The translations under genes were made by a program, and so were the position numbers. Shown piece after piece: positions 17,755 through 26,812 of a stretch of DNA of 64,000 nt. How positions within the stretch are numbered: the first letter of the stretch is position 1; each line of letters begins with the position of its first letter. Source of the stretch: MWBV01 sp964482915. Its GTDB lineage: Archaea > Nanobdellota > Nanobdellia > Pacearchaeales > GW2011-AR1. The stretch is from assembly GCA_964482915.1 (NCBI GenBank), contig CAYZYU010000002.1, positions 23,419 to 87,418 of the forward strand. Direction: 5' to 3'. Under the pieces are notes generated by a model that had not been told where the DNA came from, ran no database searches, and was given only the letters and a program-made list of their open reading frames with translations.

Positions 17755-18357
17755 TTAAGCAACATCCCACCATTTTCTCAGAAGAGAACTAAACAACATT
17801 GTAAAGACAAAATAAAATAAGAACCATCCCATAAATCCAAAAAATCTTACAGGAGCTTCTTGAGCAAGAGCTAAAACATTAAAATAATCTTGGAACCATC
17901 TAAAAAGTAATATAAATGGAATACCTGTATAGACTACGGATCTCATGCTTAGTTTCATCTGTTTTGGGAACATAGCAAATTGCTTTTTTTGTATCTCCAT
18001 TAATTTTTGTGGATTATTTTTAGCTTCATTCATCTCTTTCTGCAACTCTTTTTGTTCTTTTCTTATATCTCTTAAAGCTTTCTGATCTGTAGCATATTTT
18101 TGAACTAAAGTACTTAGAGCAGTGAGTATGAAAACTATTATTAGCATTCCTAAAGTTAAGTTCCAATTAAGCAGAGCCCCTGCACTTGGATCAAGAACAT
18201 AATGTATAGCATTTTTTACTGCAGGGATTTTATCCCATAAAGCAGCTATTATAGAAGCAAGAATCATAAATACAATCAATAATGTAAAACTTCCCTCTTT
18301 TCCAGATTTATTCTCTTTTAAACTTGTTTCCTCTGTCATCTTTTTTAATTTAAGCAT
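17755..18357 (-). CDS. EMC3/TMCO1-like (DUF106) membrane insertase of the Oxa1 superfamily
   Basis: A 200-residue protein with an N-terminal hydrophobic segment, a membrane helix, a long charged coiled-coil loop (about residues 95-130, with RKEQKELQKEM) and two to three further helices. This layout is typical of the archaeal DUF106/Ylp1 family, which inserts short-tailed membrane proteins next to the Sec translocon. It overlaps the end of secY by 8 bp if started at ATG 18357. ATG 18339, just past the secY stop, is an alternative. Both genes are expected to be co-transcribed. Confidence 0.88.
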   Translation of the reverse strand: MLKLKKMTEETSLKENKSGKEGSFTLLIVFMILASIIAALWDKIPAVKNAIHYVLDPSAGALLNWNLTLGMLIIVFILTALSTLVQKYATDQKALRDIRKEQKELQKEMNEAKNNPQKLMEIQKKQFAMFPKQMKLSMRSVVYTGIPFILLFRWFQDYFNVLALAQEAPVRFFGFMGWFLFYFVFTMLFSSLLRKWWDVA

Positions 18358-19744
18358 TACCCATAAATTTACGCATAGCAGGATTCATATCAGTCATATG
18401 CTGTTCTGCTATCTTCTGGTAAAATTGATACATAATCATAATTACTAATAATATTGCTGTTCCTGAGGATAGTGCTCCAAGCAAATCAGTTGCAGCAGCG
18501 AGTAATCCTATAGCTGCACCACCCATTACTGTAAGAGGCATTATGTACCTGTCTAAAACACTCTCTAATACCCTCACATCTTGTCTAAATCCTGAAATTT
18601 GTAATCCAGATGCTGAAATTTTTTGTGCTTGCTCTTTTGCTCCCATTCCAGAAGTCTTTACCCAAAATACAGAGAATAATGTTGCAAGTCCAGCATAAAA
18701 GATTATATGAGTTAATCCCTGTAATAAATATCTTGGTAAGAATCCACCTCTTATTATTAATTCAAGGAGATTAGTATTACCTAACCAGAATGCAAATCCT
18801 GAAACAGCTTGTCCATTAGAGAAATGTCCCAAGAAAGTTGGATGTCCTGCCCAATTTTCGAGTATCCCTCCAAACAATTGTATGTTTGCTATTAATGCGG
18901 ATGTTAAAATAACCGGGATAACTGAAGCATAGAAGAATTGTAATGGCCATTTAATTGCATATCCTCTTATTCTTCCAAAACTTAAAGGTATTTCGACTTT
19001 CAAACTTTGTGCCCAAACAACTAAAAGGAAAATTAAAATTGTTGCTAAAATCGCTCCCAGAGCTGAAGCAAATTCTACTGGATATTTATTTATTATGGAT
19101 TGAATCAAGACCAAAACTTTTCCTGAACAGGCTGTTTGACTGAAATCAAGAAGGCAATTCCTTCCTTGTGCATTTACAAATTGAAATGCTTGTGTGAAAA
19201 GATGCCAAGAAGCTCCTGCTGCTATAAAGATGCTAACTCCAGAACCAAATCCCCATTTTTCGCAGAGTTCATTCATATAATAAATAGCGATTCCACCAAG
19301 GATTAATTGTAATATAACTATTCCTCCGTATCCGGGTGATGCCTCTAGACCTTTCATAAGAACATAAACACATGCTTCAAAGATTATGAAAAACAAAACA
19401 AGAAGTTTTTGAATTCCTTGGAAGAATTTTTTACCTTCTGTAGTATTTGTATTAATATTTATAATTCCTGCACCAGTTAATAATTGCAATATAATAGAAG
19501 CCATAACGATTGGACCAATCCCCAATGAGATTATAGAACCAAAATCTGTTCCAAGTATTATTGCAAGATATTGAAATCTTTCAAGAGCATTATTAGATAA
19601 CCCAAATAAAGATATATTTGCTAAAACAAAGAAAGCAACTAAAACTACCAAAGTCCACTTAAGCTTGGTATTAAAGGCAAGCTTCTTCTCATCTGGCTTT
19701 TTTACTTCAGGTATAAATGCGAATAATTTCGTTAAGTCTGCCAT
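18350..19744 (-). CDS. secY: Preprotein translocase subunit SecY (Sec61 alpha)
   Basis: A 464-residue protein with ten membrane segments and the archaeal SecY/Sec61 pattern: an N-terminal amphipathic FAFIPEVKKPDEKKLAF, a long first external loop (plug region), VEIPLSFGRIRGYAIKWPLQ at the cytosolic loop, and the second-half helices ending in a basic RKFMGNA tail. It forms the protein-conducting channel with SecE (47636-47809). It sits at its normal place after L15. Its own TATA box (GCTTTTTAAAC on the minus strand, 19763-19773) is 24 bp before the ATG, so it may be read apart from the ribosomal run. Confidence 0.97.
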   Translation of the reverse strand: MADLTKLFAFIPEVKKPDEKKLAFNTKLKWTLVVLVAFFVLANISLFGLSNNALERFQYLAIILGTDFGSIISLGIGPIVMASIILQLLTGAGIININTNTTEGKKFFQGIQKLLVLFFIIFEACVYVLMKGLEASPGYGGIVILQLILGGIAIYYMNELCEKWGFGSGVSIFIAAGASWHLFTQAFQFVNAQGRNCLLDFSQTACSGKVLVLIQSIINKYPVEFASALGAILATILIFLLVVWAQSLKVEIPLSFGRIRGYAIKWPLQFFYASVIPVILTSALIANIQLFGGILENWAGHPTFLGHFSNGQAVSGFAFWLGNTNLLELIIRGGFLPRYLLQGLTHIIFYAGLATLFSVFWVKTSGMGAKEQAQKISASGLQISGFRQDVRVLESVLDRYIMPLTVMGGAAIGLLAAATDLLGALSSGTAILLVIMIMYQFYQKIAEQHMTDMNPAMRKFMGNA

Positions 19745-19827
19745 CTCATAATCAAATAAAATCAGTTTAAAAAGCTTTTTTAAAAGGTTTTTAGACCAGA
19801 CGAAGTCAAGTCTTTAAATATTAGGTT

Positions 19828-20310
19828 TTACTCTTCTTCCTCGTCTTTTTCACTAGATTTACTTTTTTCAGGAAGTATAATCTGTCCCCCAGCTTTCTGC
19901 ACTTTTTTTAATGCAGATTTAGAAGCTTCGAGCGCTGTTATTATTAATTTCTCTTTTACTTCACCATCTCCAAGGATTTTATATTCTGGAAGATTTATCT
20001 CCCAACCTTTTGAGGTTTTCTTTCCATATTTTTCAAGATTTTTTTCAATCTGTTGAAGATTAATTCTTTGTCTTGTATCTCTTTTAGTTTTTCTAGAGGT
20101 TATACCTTGTTTACCAAAATAATCATGCCCATATAATTTTGTGATAAGTGTTATTTTTGTATCTCCTCTCTTTCCTGTACCTGCCATTCCTGTTCCACCT
20201 CTATGTCCTGATTTTTTGTGCTTTTTTCTTGCTCCCCAGCCATGGCTACCCATTTTTCTTCCATGCATTCTTGAGACTTTTCTTCTTTTATGCGTTTTTT
20301 TCATTGCCAT
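19828..20310 (-). CDS. rpl15: 50S ribosomal protein uL15
   Basis: A 160-residue large-subunit protein. The N-terminus is basic and glycine-rich (RKMGSHGWGARKKHKKSGHR, GGTGMAGTGKRGD), typical of archaeal/eukaryotic L15. The last about 12 residues are an acidic SEKDEEEE tail, which is unusual. Last ribosomal gene of the run, 2 bp after L30. Two ATGs (20310 and 20304) are possible. Confidence 0.95.
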   Translation of the reverse strand: MAMKKTHKRRKVSRMHGRKMGSHGWGARKKHKKSGHRGGTGMAGTGKRGDTKITLITKLYGHDYFGKQGITSRKTKRDTRQRINLQQIEKNLEKYGKKTSKGWEINLPEYKILGDGEVKEKLIITALEASKSALKKVQKAGGQIILPEKSKSSEKDEEEE

Positions 20311-20311
20311 T

Positions 20312-20677
20312 TTATAACATCCTTAAGATTAAATCATTTATTTTATCACCATGGTTTCCAAGTACTCCCTTTGCGACACCGAAATGTTTCTTGGAATCAA
20401 TTCCACCTCTTGGAGGATGCAATCTGAAAAAAGGTTTTAATTTTCCATCCTTTCCTTTTTTCCCACGTTGTTTAACTAATTCTTTGTAAACATCATCTTT
20501 TATTTCACCATAAGCTATGAAATCTCTTAATTTATCAATCATCCCAAGTTCCTCCTTAGTTCCTTTCAATATTACGCAAGTATATTTTTTTCTTACTCTT
20601 AATCTATCTAGAGTTTCATTAATATCTCTGCTTAATCCAACTCTTCCTTTTATTCTTATTACTGCTATTTGATTCAT
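20312..20677 (-). CDS. rpl30: 50S ribosomal protein uL30
   Basis: A 121-residue protein of the short archaeal type. It opens with IAVIRIKGRVGLSRDINETL and has a C-terminal FRLHPPRGGIDSKKHF segment that marks archaeal L30 (L7Ae-independent, 23S binding). Its ATG overlaps the S5 stop (ATGA). Confidence 0.95.
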   Translation of the reverse strand: MNQIAVIRIKGRVGLSRDINETLDRLRVRKKYTCVILKGTKEELGMIDKLRDFIAYGEIKDDVYKELVKQRGKKGKDGKLKPFFRLHPPRGGIDSKKHFGVAKGVLGNHGDKINDLILRML

Positions 20678-21471
20678 TCTTCCTTAACCTCCTCACTATT
20701 TGTTTTTTGTAGAGCATCAAAACATGCTTTTATTAAATTGAAACTTGTTCTTGCTTTTCCAAAGCTCTTGCTATAAACATCTTTTATTCCCGCTAACTTC
20801 AAAACTTTTTTTAATTCATTTGCAACGACAAGACCTGTTCCTTGTGGAGCAGGTATTAAAGTTATTCTTGAGCTTCCTGCTTTTCCAGTGACCTTAAAGG
20901 GAACAGTATGCAACTCAGAACAATCACAGTCAAATCCAGAACATCCTCTTGTAACTTTTATTACATTTAATTTTGCTTTTCTCAATGCCTTATCCCTTGC
21001 TGGAAGAGTTTCCATTGATTTTCCATATCCGAATCCAACATGTCCATTTTCATCTCCAACAATTGCCATCGCAGAGAAGGTAGGAACATTTCCTTCTTCA
21101 GTTTTTCTTTGGGTTTGTCTCCAAGCTCTTCTCTTTCCTCCCCCAAATTTACCTTTAGATTGCCCTATTGATATTAAATCAGATTTAAGTGGCAATAGAT
21201 AGTCCGTTATTTCTGCTTCCAGTATCTCTCTTTTACTCTTTAGTATATCATCAATATCTTTTATTTTTCCGTTTTTTACTTCTATTCCAAGTTTAGTCTT
21301 AGGCTCCCAAGTTTCTGATGGTCTTGTTTTCTCTTTTTCATTTGTTTTAAACTCTTTTTCATTTTTTATTTCCTGAAGCTCTTTCAAATCTTCTTTGTCC
21401 AAAACTTCTTCTGGAACTTCAGCATATTCATCTCTTGGTTCTTCAGTTTTTTCTGTTTTTTTCTTTGTCAT
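20674..21471 (-). CDS. rps5: 30S ribosomal protein uS5 with acidic N-terminal extension
   Basis: A 265-residue protein. The first about 80 residues are a Lys/Glu-rich extension. The S5 core follows with KGKFGGGKRRAWRQTQRKTEEGN, VGFGYGKSMETLPARDKA and the C-terminal PAPQGTGLVVANELKKVLKLAGIKD, which are diagnostic. S5 helps decoding accuracy in the small subunit. The extension is longer than in the archaeal S5 proteins I know and may be disordered. Confidence 0.95.
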   Translation of the reverse strand: MTKKKTEKTEEPRDEYAEVPEEVLDKEDLKELQEIKNEKEFKTNEKEKTRPSETWEPKTKLGIEVKNGKIKDIDDILKSKREILEAEITDYLLPLKSDLISIGQSKGKFGGGKRRAWRQTQRKTEEGNVPTFSAMAIVGDENGHVGFGYGKSMETLPARDKALRKAKLNVIKVTRGCSGFDCDCSELHTVPFKVTGKAGSSRITLIPAPQGTGLVVANELKKVLKLAGIKDVYSKSFGKARTSFNLIKACFDALQKTNSEEVKEE

Positions 21472-21489
21472 ATTAATTCTTTACCTTTT

Positions 21490-21978
21490 TTACAATTTAT
21501 CTATTTTTGATTTAATTTCAGTGAAGGGTATTTTATTCTTTAAATGTTCTCCCTTTATTCTTGATTCTTCGGGAAAGAATTCTTTTTTGCATTCTATCTT
21601 TATTCCAGAATCTATTAACCCCTTAAGGAAAGCGTAAATTTTGTTTTTGTGTATTGTACGATTCATTCCTACATCCAATATAGGTGTTTCTAATTTTTGT
21701 TTGATTATATTTTTACCTACTAAATATCCGCTAAGATAAGCAGCAGTTGTAGACTTTAAACTTCCTTGAGCATTTTTAGGCCAACCATATTCATTTAATT
21801 TTCTTGAATCAAATCCAAAAACAATACTATCTTGGGCTTCTTTACTTTTGACATATTCACTAATTATGAATTTGTTTGTCTTCCTGAAGACAATTCTAGG
21901 TTTTTCTCCTTTCAATAATTTTAATCTTTTTAGATAATCTGTTCTATTTTCTTTTCTTCTTCTTTTTTGTGTTCTCAT
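21490..21978 (-). CDS. rpl18: 50S ribosomal protein uL18
   Basis: A 162-residue 5S-rRNA-binding protein: RRRKENRTDYLKRLKLL at the N-terminus, RIVFRKTNKFIISE, and TTAAYLSGYLVGK. The start matches the usual archaeal L18 N-terminus, which makes a 35-bp overlap with the end of eL19 upstream. The overlap therefore looks real rather than a mis-called start. Confidence 0.94.
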   Translation of the reverse strand: MRTQKRRRKENRTDYLKRLKLLKGEKPRIVFRKTNKFIISEYVKSKEAQDSIVFGFDSRKLNEYGWPKNAQGSLKSTTAAYLSGYLVGKNIIKQKLETPILDVGMNRTIHKNKIYAFLKGLIDSGIKIECKKEFFPEESRIKGEHLKNKIPFTEIKSKIDKL

Positions 21979-22381
21979 TTTCTGAACCTCCTATGTATTC
22001 TTTTAAATGTGCTTTGCTTTTGAACATCTTATTTCTTATTTTTTGTCTTAATTTTTTTATTTCTACCATATTTAATTCTCCTTTTTGTTTTTTGTCTGCA
22101 ATGACTTTTCTTAATTTTCTTGTTAATATTACATAATCTCTTTTCCTAGTGTTTACTTTTTTCCTTACATTACCCATTCCTTTTTTCCCCGTCTTTTTAG
22201 CATTTTTGCTTCTTCCTTTAATCTCTTTTATGATTATTGCCCCATCTTTCTGGAGATTTCTCATGTCCTGCTTTGTTATTGCTTCTTTAATCTCTTCTAT
22301 TCTCTCATTAACAAATACAATCCTTGCCTTTCCAACCCCAAAAGTTTTAGCAGCTAATTGTTTTTTTGATCTTAGATTCAT
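21944..22381 (-). CDS. rpl19e: 50S ribosomal protein eL19
   Basis: A 145-residue archaeal/eukaryotic-only protein. Landmarks: NLRSKKQLAAKTFGVGKARI, KQDMRNLQKDGAIIIKE, KGMGNVRKKVNTRKRDY. It forms part of the large subunit and, in eukaryotes, bridge eB12. The last 35 bp overlap the start of L18. Its ATG overlaps the eL32 stop. Confidence 0.96.
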   Translation of the reverse strand: MNLRSKKQLAAKTFGVGKARIVFVNERIEEIKEAITKQDMRNLQKDGAIIIKEIKGRSKNAKKTGKKGMGNVRKKVNTRKRDYVILTRKLRKVIADKKQKGELNMVEIKKLRQKIRNKMFKSKAHLKEYIGGSENENTKKKKKRK

Positions 22382-22800
22382 TTCTTTTCCTCCTTGGTTT
22401 TATTTTCTTTTGACTCTGATTTTTTTGGTTCAACTTTTTTCTCATTCATCTTTAAAAACTTATCAATATTAAATTTGTATATTTCTAATTTCATTTCTTT
22501 GGCTTTTTTTGCAACTTCTAATTTATTCTTTTTTCCTATATTTCCAAGCATTGCAATATTCTCTTTCTGGACTTTTTTTAAGTCATTAATATTTCTGATA
22601 ATAATAGGGGCTTTTCCATCTATCTTTCCTCTTACTTTCTTGTCTGTTGAATATCCTATTGCAACTATTGCTGGATGACCTCTTCTTTGCTCCCTCATCT
22701 TATTATCTCTTCCAGTAGGCCTTCTCCAAATCTGTTTTTTCTTTCTTCTTAATCCAAGTTTAGAATATTTATGTGAGGTATGTCTCAAAAATTTTGGCAT
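22378..22800 (-). CDS. rpl32e: 50S ribosomal protein eL32
   Basis: A 140-residue archaeal/eukaryotic-type protein: FLRHTSHKYSKLGLRRKKKQ, IWRRPTGRDNKMREQRRGHP and IGYSTDKKVRG are characteristic. The open frame extends to 22818, but I start at ATG 22800: GGAGAT is seven to eight bases upstream and the L6 stop then ends just before. The C-terminal about 25 residues are a Lys/Glu-rich tail. Confidence 0.95.
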   Translation of the reverse strand: MPKFLRHTSHKYSKLGLRRKKKQIWRRPTGRDNKMREQRRGHPAIVAIGYSTDKKVRGKIDGKAPIIIRNINDLKKVQKENIAMLGNIGKKNKLEVAKKAKEMKLEIYKFNIDKFLKMNEKKVEPKKSESKENKTKEEKK

Positions 22801-22801
22801 T

Positions 22802-23344
22802 TTATATCTCCTTTCCATCTTTATTTATTATGTAAATTCCATCTTGAAAAACTCTTCTGTCTCTGTTCATTACCCTTGTTGTAATCTCAAAATTTGCAGC
22901 AGCTTGTCCACCAAGTTCTTTATTAGGAGATTTTATAGTTATAATCTCTTTATTAACTTGAACTTCAACGCCTTCGGGAACATAACACTTTCGCGGGGTT
23001 TTCTCTCCAAGGAAATTTTTTATTAATACTTCTCTTCCTTTTATTTCAACATTTATAGGAAAGTGGCTTGCACATATCTTTAACTTGTACTCGTATTTCT
23101 TCTTTACACCTCTAATCATATTTTTAATATGAGAATAGATTGTATTAATCATCCTTTTATTGTTTCTTGTAGAAGATGGATGACTAATTGATATTTTTCC
23201 GTCTTTATTTTCATACTTTATTTTTCCAAAATTAAATTCTTTTGAAACTTCTCCCTCTGGTCCTTTTACAATTAATTTTTTTCCTTCCTTTTTTATTTCA
23301 ACTCCTTCAGGAATTTCAATTTCTTGTTCAAATAATTTTTTCAT
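22802..23344 (-). CDS. rpl6: 50S ribosomal protein uL6
   Basis: A 180-residue protein with two L6 folds. The N-terminal half has LIVKGPEGEVSKEF, and the C-terminal half has the archaeal VQVNKEIITIKSPNKELGGQAAANFE. It binds 23S rRNA near the factor-binding site. It directly follows S8 (1 bp apart) in the standard spc order. Confidence 0.95.
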   Translation of the reverse strand: MKKLFEQEIEIPEGVEIKKEGKKLIVKGPEGEVSKEFNFGKIKYENKDGKISISHPSSTRNNKRMINTIYSHIKNMIRGVKKKYEYKLKICASHFPINVEIKGREVLIKNFLGEKTPRKCYVPEGVEVQVNKEIITIKSPNKELGGQAAANFEITTRVMNRDRRVFQDGIYIINKDGKEI

Positions 23345-23345
23345 T

Positions 23346-23726
23346 TTAGTAAAAATATGCTATTACACATCCCCCTATTCCTTCTTCTTGAGCTTCTTTA
23401 TGTGTCATCAACCCCTTATTTGTTGAAATTATAAGTGTACCAAGGTTTCTAGAGGGAAGATACCTTCTTCTGTACTTTTCTATTTGTGCTTTATAGCAAC
23501 TGAATCTTGGTTTTATTGCTTTACATTCAGAAAGATCCCCTATAGTAAGTGTGATTGATTTTTCCTTTGCATCTATCTTATATTTTTTAATTGCCTTTTC
23601 TTGCTTCATTATTTTTAGTATTTCTATAAGTAGATTTGAGATTAGTTTTATTTCGACATTCTCCTTTCCTGCCTTCTTGGCATTCCTTATCATATTTAGT
23701 GCATCAGCAACTACATCGTGTGACAT
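23346..23726 (-). CDS. rps8: 30S ribosomal protein uS8
   Basis: A 126-residue protein: VVADALNMIRNAKKAGKENVEI at the N-terminus and RNLGTLIISTNKGLMTHKEA at the C-terminus are diagnostic. An ATG at 23756 would add ten residues lying inside the S14 gene. I prefer ATG 23726 because archaeal S8 begins close to the ADAL motif and this start falls just after the S14 stop. Confidence 0.93.
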   Translation of the reverse strand: MSHDVVADALNMIRNAKKAGKENVEIKLISNLLIEILKIMKQEKAIKKYKIDAKEKSITLTIGDLSECKAIKPRFSCYKAQIEKYRRRYLPSRNLGTLIISTNKGLMTHKEAQEEGIGGCVIAYFY

Positions 23727-23727
23727 T

Positions 23728-23958
23728 TTAACTGTATTTTTTAAAGCCGATTTCAACTGCTATATCTCTAAAGCAGTGTCGACATAAATTTAATCCGTAT
23801 GATTTTATATGTGCCCCAAATCTTCCACATCTTTCGCATTTTTTTGAAGCAATTCCTGTCTTTCTCTTCTTCGGTTCATTATGTTTTATATATTTCTCTT
23901 TTATTACGGGTTTTGCATTAAGTTGCTTCAGTATTTTTTTCCAATCGCTTGCAGTCAT
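23728..23958 (-). CDS. rps14: 30S ribosomal protein uS14 (zinc type)
   Basis: A 76-residue protein. The C-terminal half carries the zinc-ribbon CERCGRFGAHIKSYGLNLCRHC (C-x2-C ... C-x2-C) and ends in EIGFKKYS. The N-terminal half is longer than the about 55-residue archaeal norm. A later internal start is possible but no ATG is well placed. Confidence 0.93.
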   Translation of the reverse strand: MTASDWKKILKQLNAKPVIKEKYIKHNEPKKRKTGIASKKCERCGRFGAHIKSYGLNLCRHCFRDIAVEIGFKKYS

Positions 23959-23970
23959 TTTTATTTCTCC

Positions 23971-24480
23971 TTATATGAATTTTGTCTGGAAATTTTCTTC
24001 CATGAATTTAATTATTTCTTCTTTTGTTATTATTTGTTTTTTTGATACCTTTCCTCTTTTCATCTTTCTTAACCCAACTCTTCTTCCGCTTCTTTTGAAG
24101 ACTATTGTAACATCAAATCCAATTATACCTATATCTCTTTGATATTCTACTCCAGGGATTTCTATATATTCTTTTATACCAAATGAAAAGTTATTTTCAC
24201 TAATTTGCTTCTTTCTTAAGGTATTATCAATACTTATTAATAGTTTTTTCAAAAAGTCTTTGAAATCTTTTCTTAAGGTTATTACTGCTCCTACTTCTAA
24301 TCCGGGTCTAACCCCCCAGGTAGGTATTCTCTTCTTAGATTTTATCTTAGCAGGTTTTTTTCCAGTAAGAAATTTCAAGAGTCTGAATCCCTTATCTAAT
24401 CCATCTGCAGTTCCACCTACACCTAAAACTATCTTTTCTATTCTTACATTTCTCATGATATTTTCTGTTTTATTTTTCAT
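23971..24480 (-). CDS. rpl5: 50S ribosomal protein uL5
   Basis: A 169-residue 5S rRNA- and P-site-tRNA-contacting protein: MRNVRIEKIVLGVGGTADGL, LTGKKPAKIKSKKRIPTWGVRPG, and GFDVTIVFKRSGRRV. Usual archaeal length. ATG 24456 is a possible shorter start. Confidence 0.95.
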   Translation of the reverse strand: MKNKTENIMRNVRIEKIVLGVGGTADGLDKGFRLLKFLTGKKPAKIKSKKRIPTWGVRPGLEVGAVITLRKDFKDFLKKLLISIDNTLRKKQISENNFSFGIKEYIEIPGVEYQRDIGIIGFDVTIVFKRSGRRVGLRKMKRGKVSKKQIITKEEIIKFMEENFQTKFI

Positions 24481-24481
24481 T

Positions 24482-25132
24482 TTAATTTATTACCATAAAT
24501 TGTTTAATTAAAACATTTATTTTATCTTTTCCAGTGTCTATTTCTGCTATCTTTCTTTCCTTATTTATTTTTTCAATCTTTCCTTTTTCCCCCGAGTGTT
24601 TTCCAGCGAACACAATCACTTCAGATTTCTCTTCTAAAGGTAGACATTTTTCTATCTTTTTACCTTTTAAGTTTATTATTACAGAATCATTCACTTTACA
24701 TTTTATATTTGATATAAAATTCCTTCCATCACTTAAATTTAATTGTGTCTTCTTTCCTTTCAAAGTTTTTTTATTGATTATCTTTGCAATCTTAACATCC
24801 GCTTCATTTTCTTTTACCTCTTCAACATTTAGCTTTTCATTCTTTAATACAACAAGTCTATAATTCTTTTTTGAAGGTACAAGTGTGATTACATCAAACA
24901 GCACTATTCCTTCTTTTTCATCTCTAACTTCTCTGCCATTAAGAAGGACATTTTTCATATGAATAATCTTCTTCACTTCTTTTCTGTTTTGTGCAACTTT
25001 AAGTAAATCTCTTAGGATTATTAATACAGGAAGTGATTCAGATAAACCAGAATTAGGTTTCACTACAAAAGCTGTTCCTTTTCTCTGCATTGGCCAACTT
25101 TTAGGGATTGCATGTCTTTTTAGGTGACTCAT
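24482..25132 (-). CDS. rps4e: 30S ribosomal protein eS4
   Basis: A 216-residue archaeal/eukaryotic S4e with an S4 RNA-binding domain and a KOW segment. LKRHAIPKSWPMQRKGTAFVV is the family opening, and VIVFAGKHSGEKGKIEKI is the KOW part. It is slightly shorter than many archaeal S4e (about 235-245). Overlaps L24 by 4 bp. Confidence 0.95.
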   Translation of the reverse strand: MSHLKRHAIPKSWPMQRKGTAFVVKPNSGLSESLPVLIILRDLLKVAQNRKEVKKIIHMKNVLLNGREVRDEKEGIVLFDVITLVPSKKNYRLVVLKNEKLNVEEVKENEADVKIAKIINKKTLKGKKTQLNLSDGRNFISNIKCKVNDSVIINLKGKKIEKCLPLEEKSEVIVFAGKHSGEKGKIEKINKERKIAEIDTGKDKINVLIKQFMVIN

Positions 25133-25545
25133 TTTTTGTTCTCCTTATTTTTATTCTTTGGATTTTCCTTTTTAGCTGTTTCTTTCTTTACACTTAATTT
25201 TCTATCTGCTAAGTCAATAATTTGAAGATTAGAGGGTTGTAATTTAAAGTTTGCCTTAGATCCATCTTGTTTCTTAACTTGAACATCTTCTACTATAATT
25301 TTTGATTTTTTGAGGTTTACCTCAAGTATCTTTCCTGTCTTGCCCTTAAATTTGCCTACACATATTTTTACTTTGTCTCCCTTTTTAGCAGGAAGATTTC
25401 TCTTTCCAATTTTTTTTCTTAATTCCTTTGAAAGATTTATGCTTACAAATTCTTTCCTTAGATGCAACGGAGCATTAGCTCTATACTTTCTCTGTTTCCT
25501 AGGTTGAGAACTTGCTTTCCAATGTGTTGAAAATTTTTTTTCCAT
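25129..25545 (-). CDS. rpl24: 50S ribosomal protein uL24
   Basis: A 138-residue protein with HWKASSQPRKQRKYRANAPL (archaeal L24/L26e opening) and the KOW motif GDKVKICVGKFKGKTGKI. The last about 25 residues are a Lys/Asn/Glu-rich tail. Initiates assembly of the large subunit. Confidence 0.95.
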   Translation of the reverse strand: MEKKFSTHWKASSQPRKQRKYRANAPLHLRKEFVSINLSKELRKKIGKRNLPAKKGDKVKICVGKFKGKTGKILEVNLKKSKIIVEDVQVKKQDGSKANFKLQPSNLQIIDLADRKLSVKKETAKKENPKNKNKENKK

Positions 25546-25550
25546 TTTAA

Positions 25551-25948
<398 letters not shown>

Positions 25949-25952
<4 letters not shown>

Positions 25953-26299
25953 TTTTTTACCTCCACAGCATCTTTTATTTTTTGAACTACCACAAAATGA
26001 ATTATCTTACTAAGAGGCCTACATTCATGTACTCTCACTAAATCTCCAACGTTAATTGCCTTTTCCATTGCATCAGGAAGTCTTGCGTGTATTTTTGTCT
26101 TTAGTTTTGCATATCTTTCATATTTCCTTACATAAATCATTCTTTCGAATTCTAATACTATTCTCTTAGGGAATTTTTTAGTAACAATACCTTCAAAGAT
26201 TCTCCCTCTTGTACCAACAATCTTCCCTTCTTTAGCACTAGCTATTGTTTGGGTTTCATTCTTGCCAGTTTCTACTTTTGTTTTTGGTTTTCTTTCCAT
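25949..26299 (-). CDS. rps17: 30S ribosomal protein uS17
   Basis: A 116-residue protein with the archaeal S11e/S17 pattern: GRIFEGIVTKKFPKRIVLEF, KYERYAKLKTKIHARLP, GDLVRVHECRPLSKIIHFVV. It follows eIF1 by 16 bp. In most archaea a gene for RNase P protein Rpp29 lies here. None is present. Confidence 0.95.
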
Positions 26300-26315
26300 T
26301 TTGTTTTTGATTGGT

Positions 26316-26615
26316 CTAGTCCTCTATTGAGTTGTTCTCGAATCCCATCTTGATAAGAAGAGGTTTTATCTTCTTCATGTGGTCTCCTTGAAGCTCTATG
26401 GCGTTATTCTTGAAGGTTCCGCCACAAGCTAGCTCATTTTTTAGAGCCTTTGTGACCTTCTTCACATCGACGCCTTTATCGAATCCGCTGACAACTGTAA
26501 CAATTTTTCCGTATCTTTTCTTGTCTGTTGTTACACTTATTCTCTGCGAACCCCGTGTGAGGTTTTCCCATTCTATTGCCTGTAACGGCAATCCTGTTTT
26601 CGGGTCTATTTCCAT
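26316..26615 (-). CDS. Translation initiation factor aIF1 (SUI1)
   Basis: A 99-residue SUI1-domain protein: RISVTTDKKRYGKIVTVVSGF, ACGGTFKNNAIELQGDH are the central family motifs. aIF1 guards start-codon selection in the small subunit. It lies between L29 and S17, the common archaeal position. Confidence 0.95.
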   Translation of the reverse strand: MEIDPKTGLPLQAIEWENLTRGSQRISVTTDKKRYGKIVTVVSGFDKGVDVKKVTKALKNELACGGTFKNNAIELQGDHMKKIKPLLIKMGFENNSIED

Positions 26616-26618
26616 AGT

Positions 26619-26810
26619 TTATTTTTTTTCAATACCTCCCTTAGAGGCATTGATTGTTAATATTTTTGCTATTGTTTTTTTAATTTCTCTTGCGTTTGAA
26701 CCGCTTGTATTTGTTGACTTTGTTTTTGATTTTATAAGTTCTAATTTTAAATCTTTAAGTTTTCTCTCTCTTTCTTCTCTGCTCATTTTAGTTATTTCTT
26801 TGTATTTCAT
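26619..26810 (-). CDS. rpl29: 50S ribosomal protein uL29
   Basis: A 63-residue helical hairpin protein: MSREERERKLKDLKLELIK and SNAREIKKTIAKILTI fit L29 near the exit tunnel. Placed between S3 and aIF1 with 2-3 bp gaps. Confidence 0.92.
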   Translation of the reverse strand: MKYKEITKMSREERERKLKDLKLELIKSKTKSTNTSGSNAREIKKTIAKILTINASKGGIEKK

Positions 26811-26812
26811 TT

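Noticed and set aside
23727..23756. S8 starting inside S14
   Set aside because: The extra ten residues do not match S8 family starts, and ATG 23726 lies right after the S14 stop.
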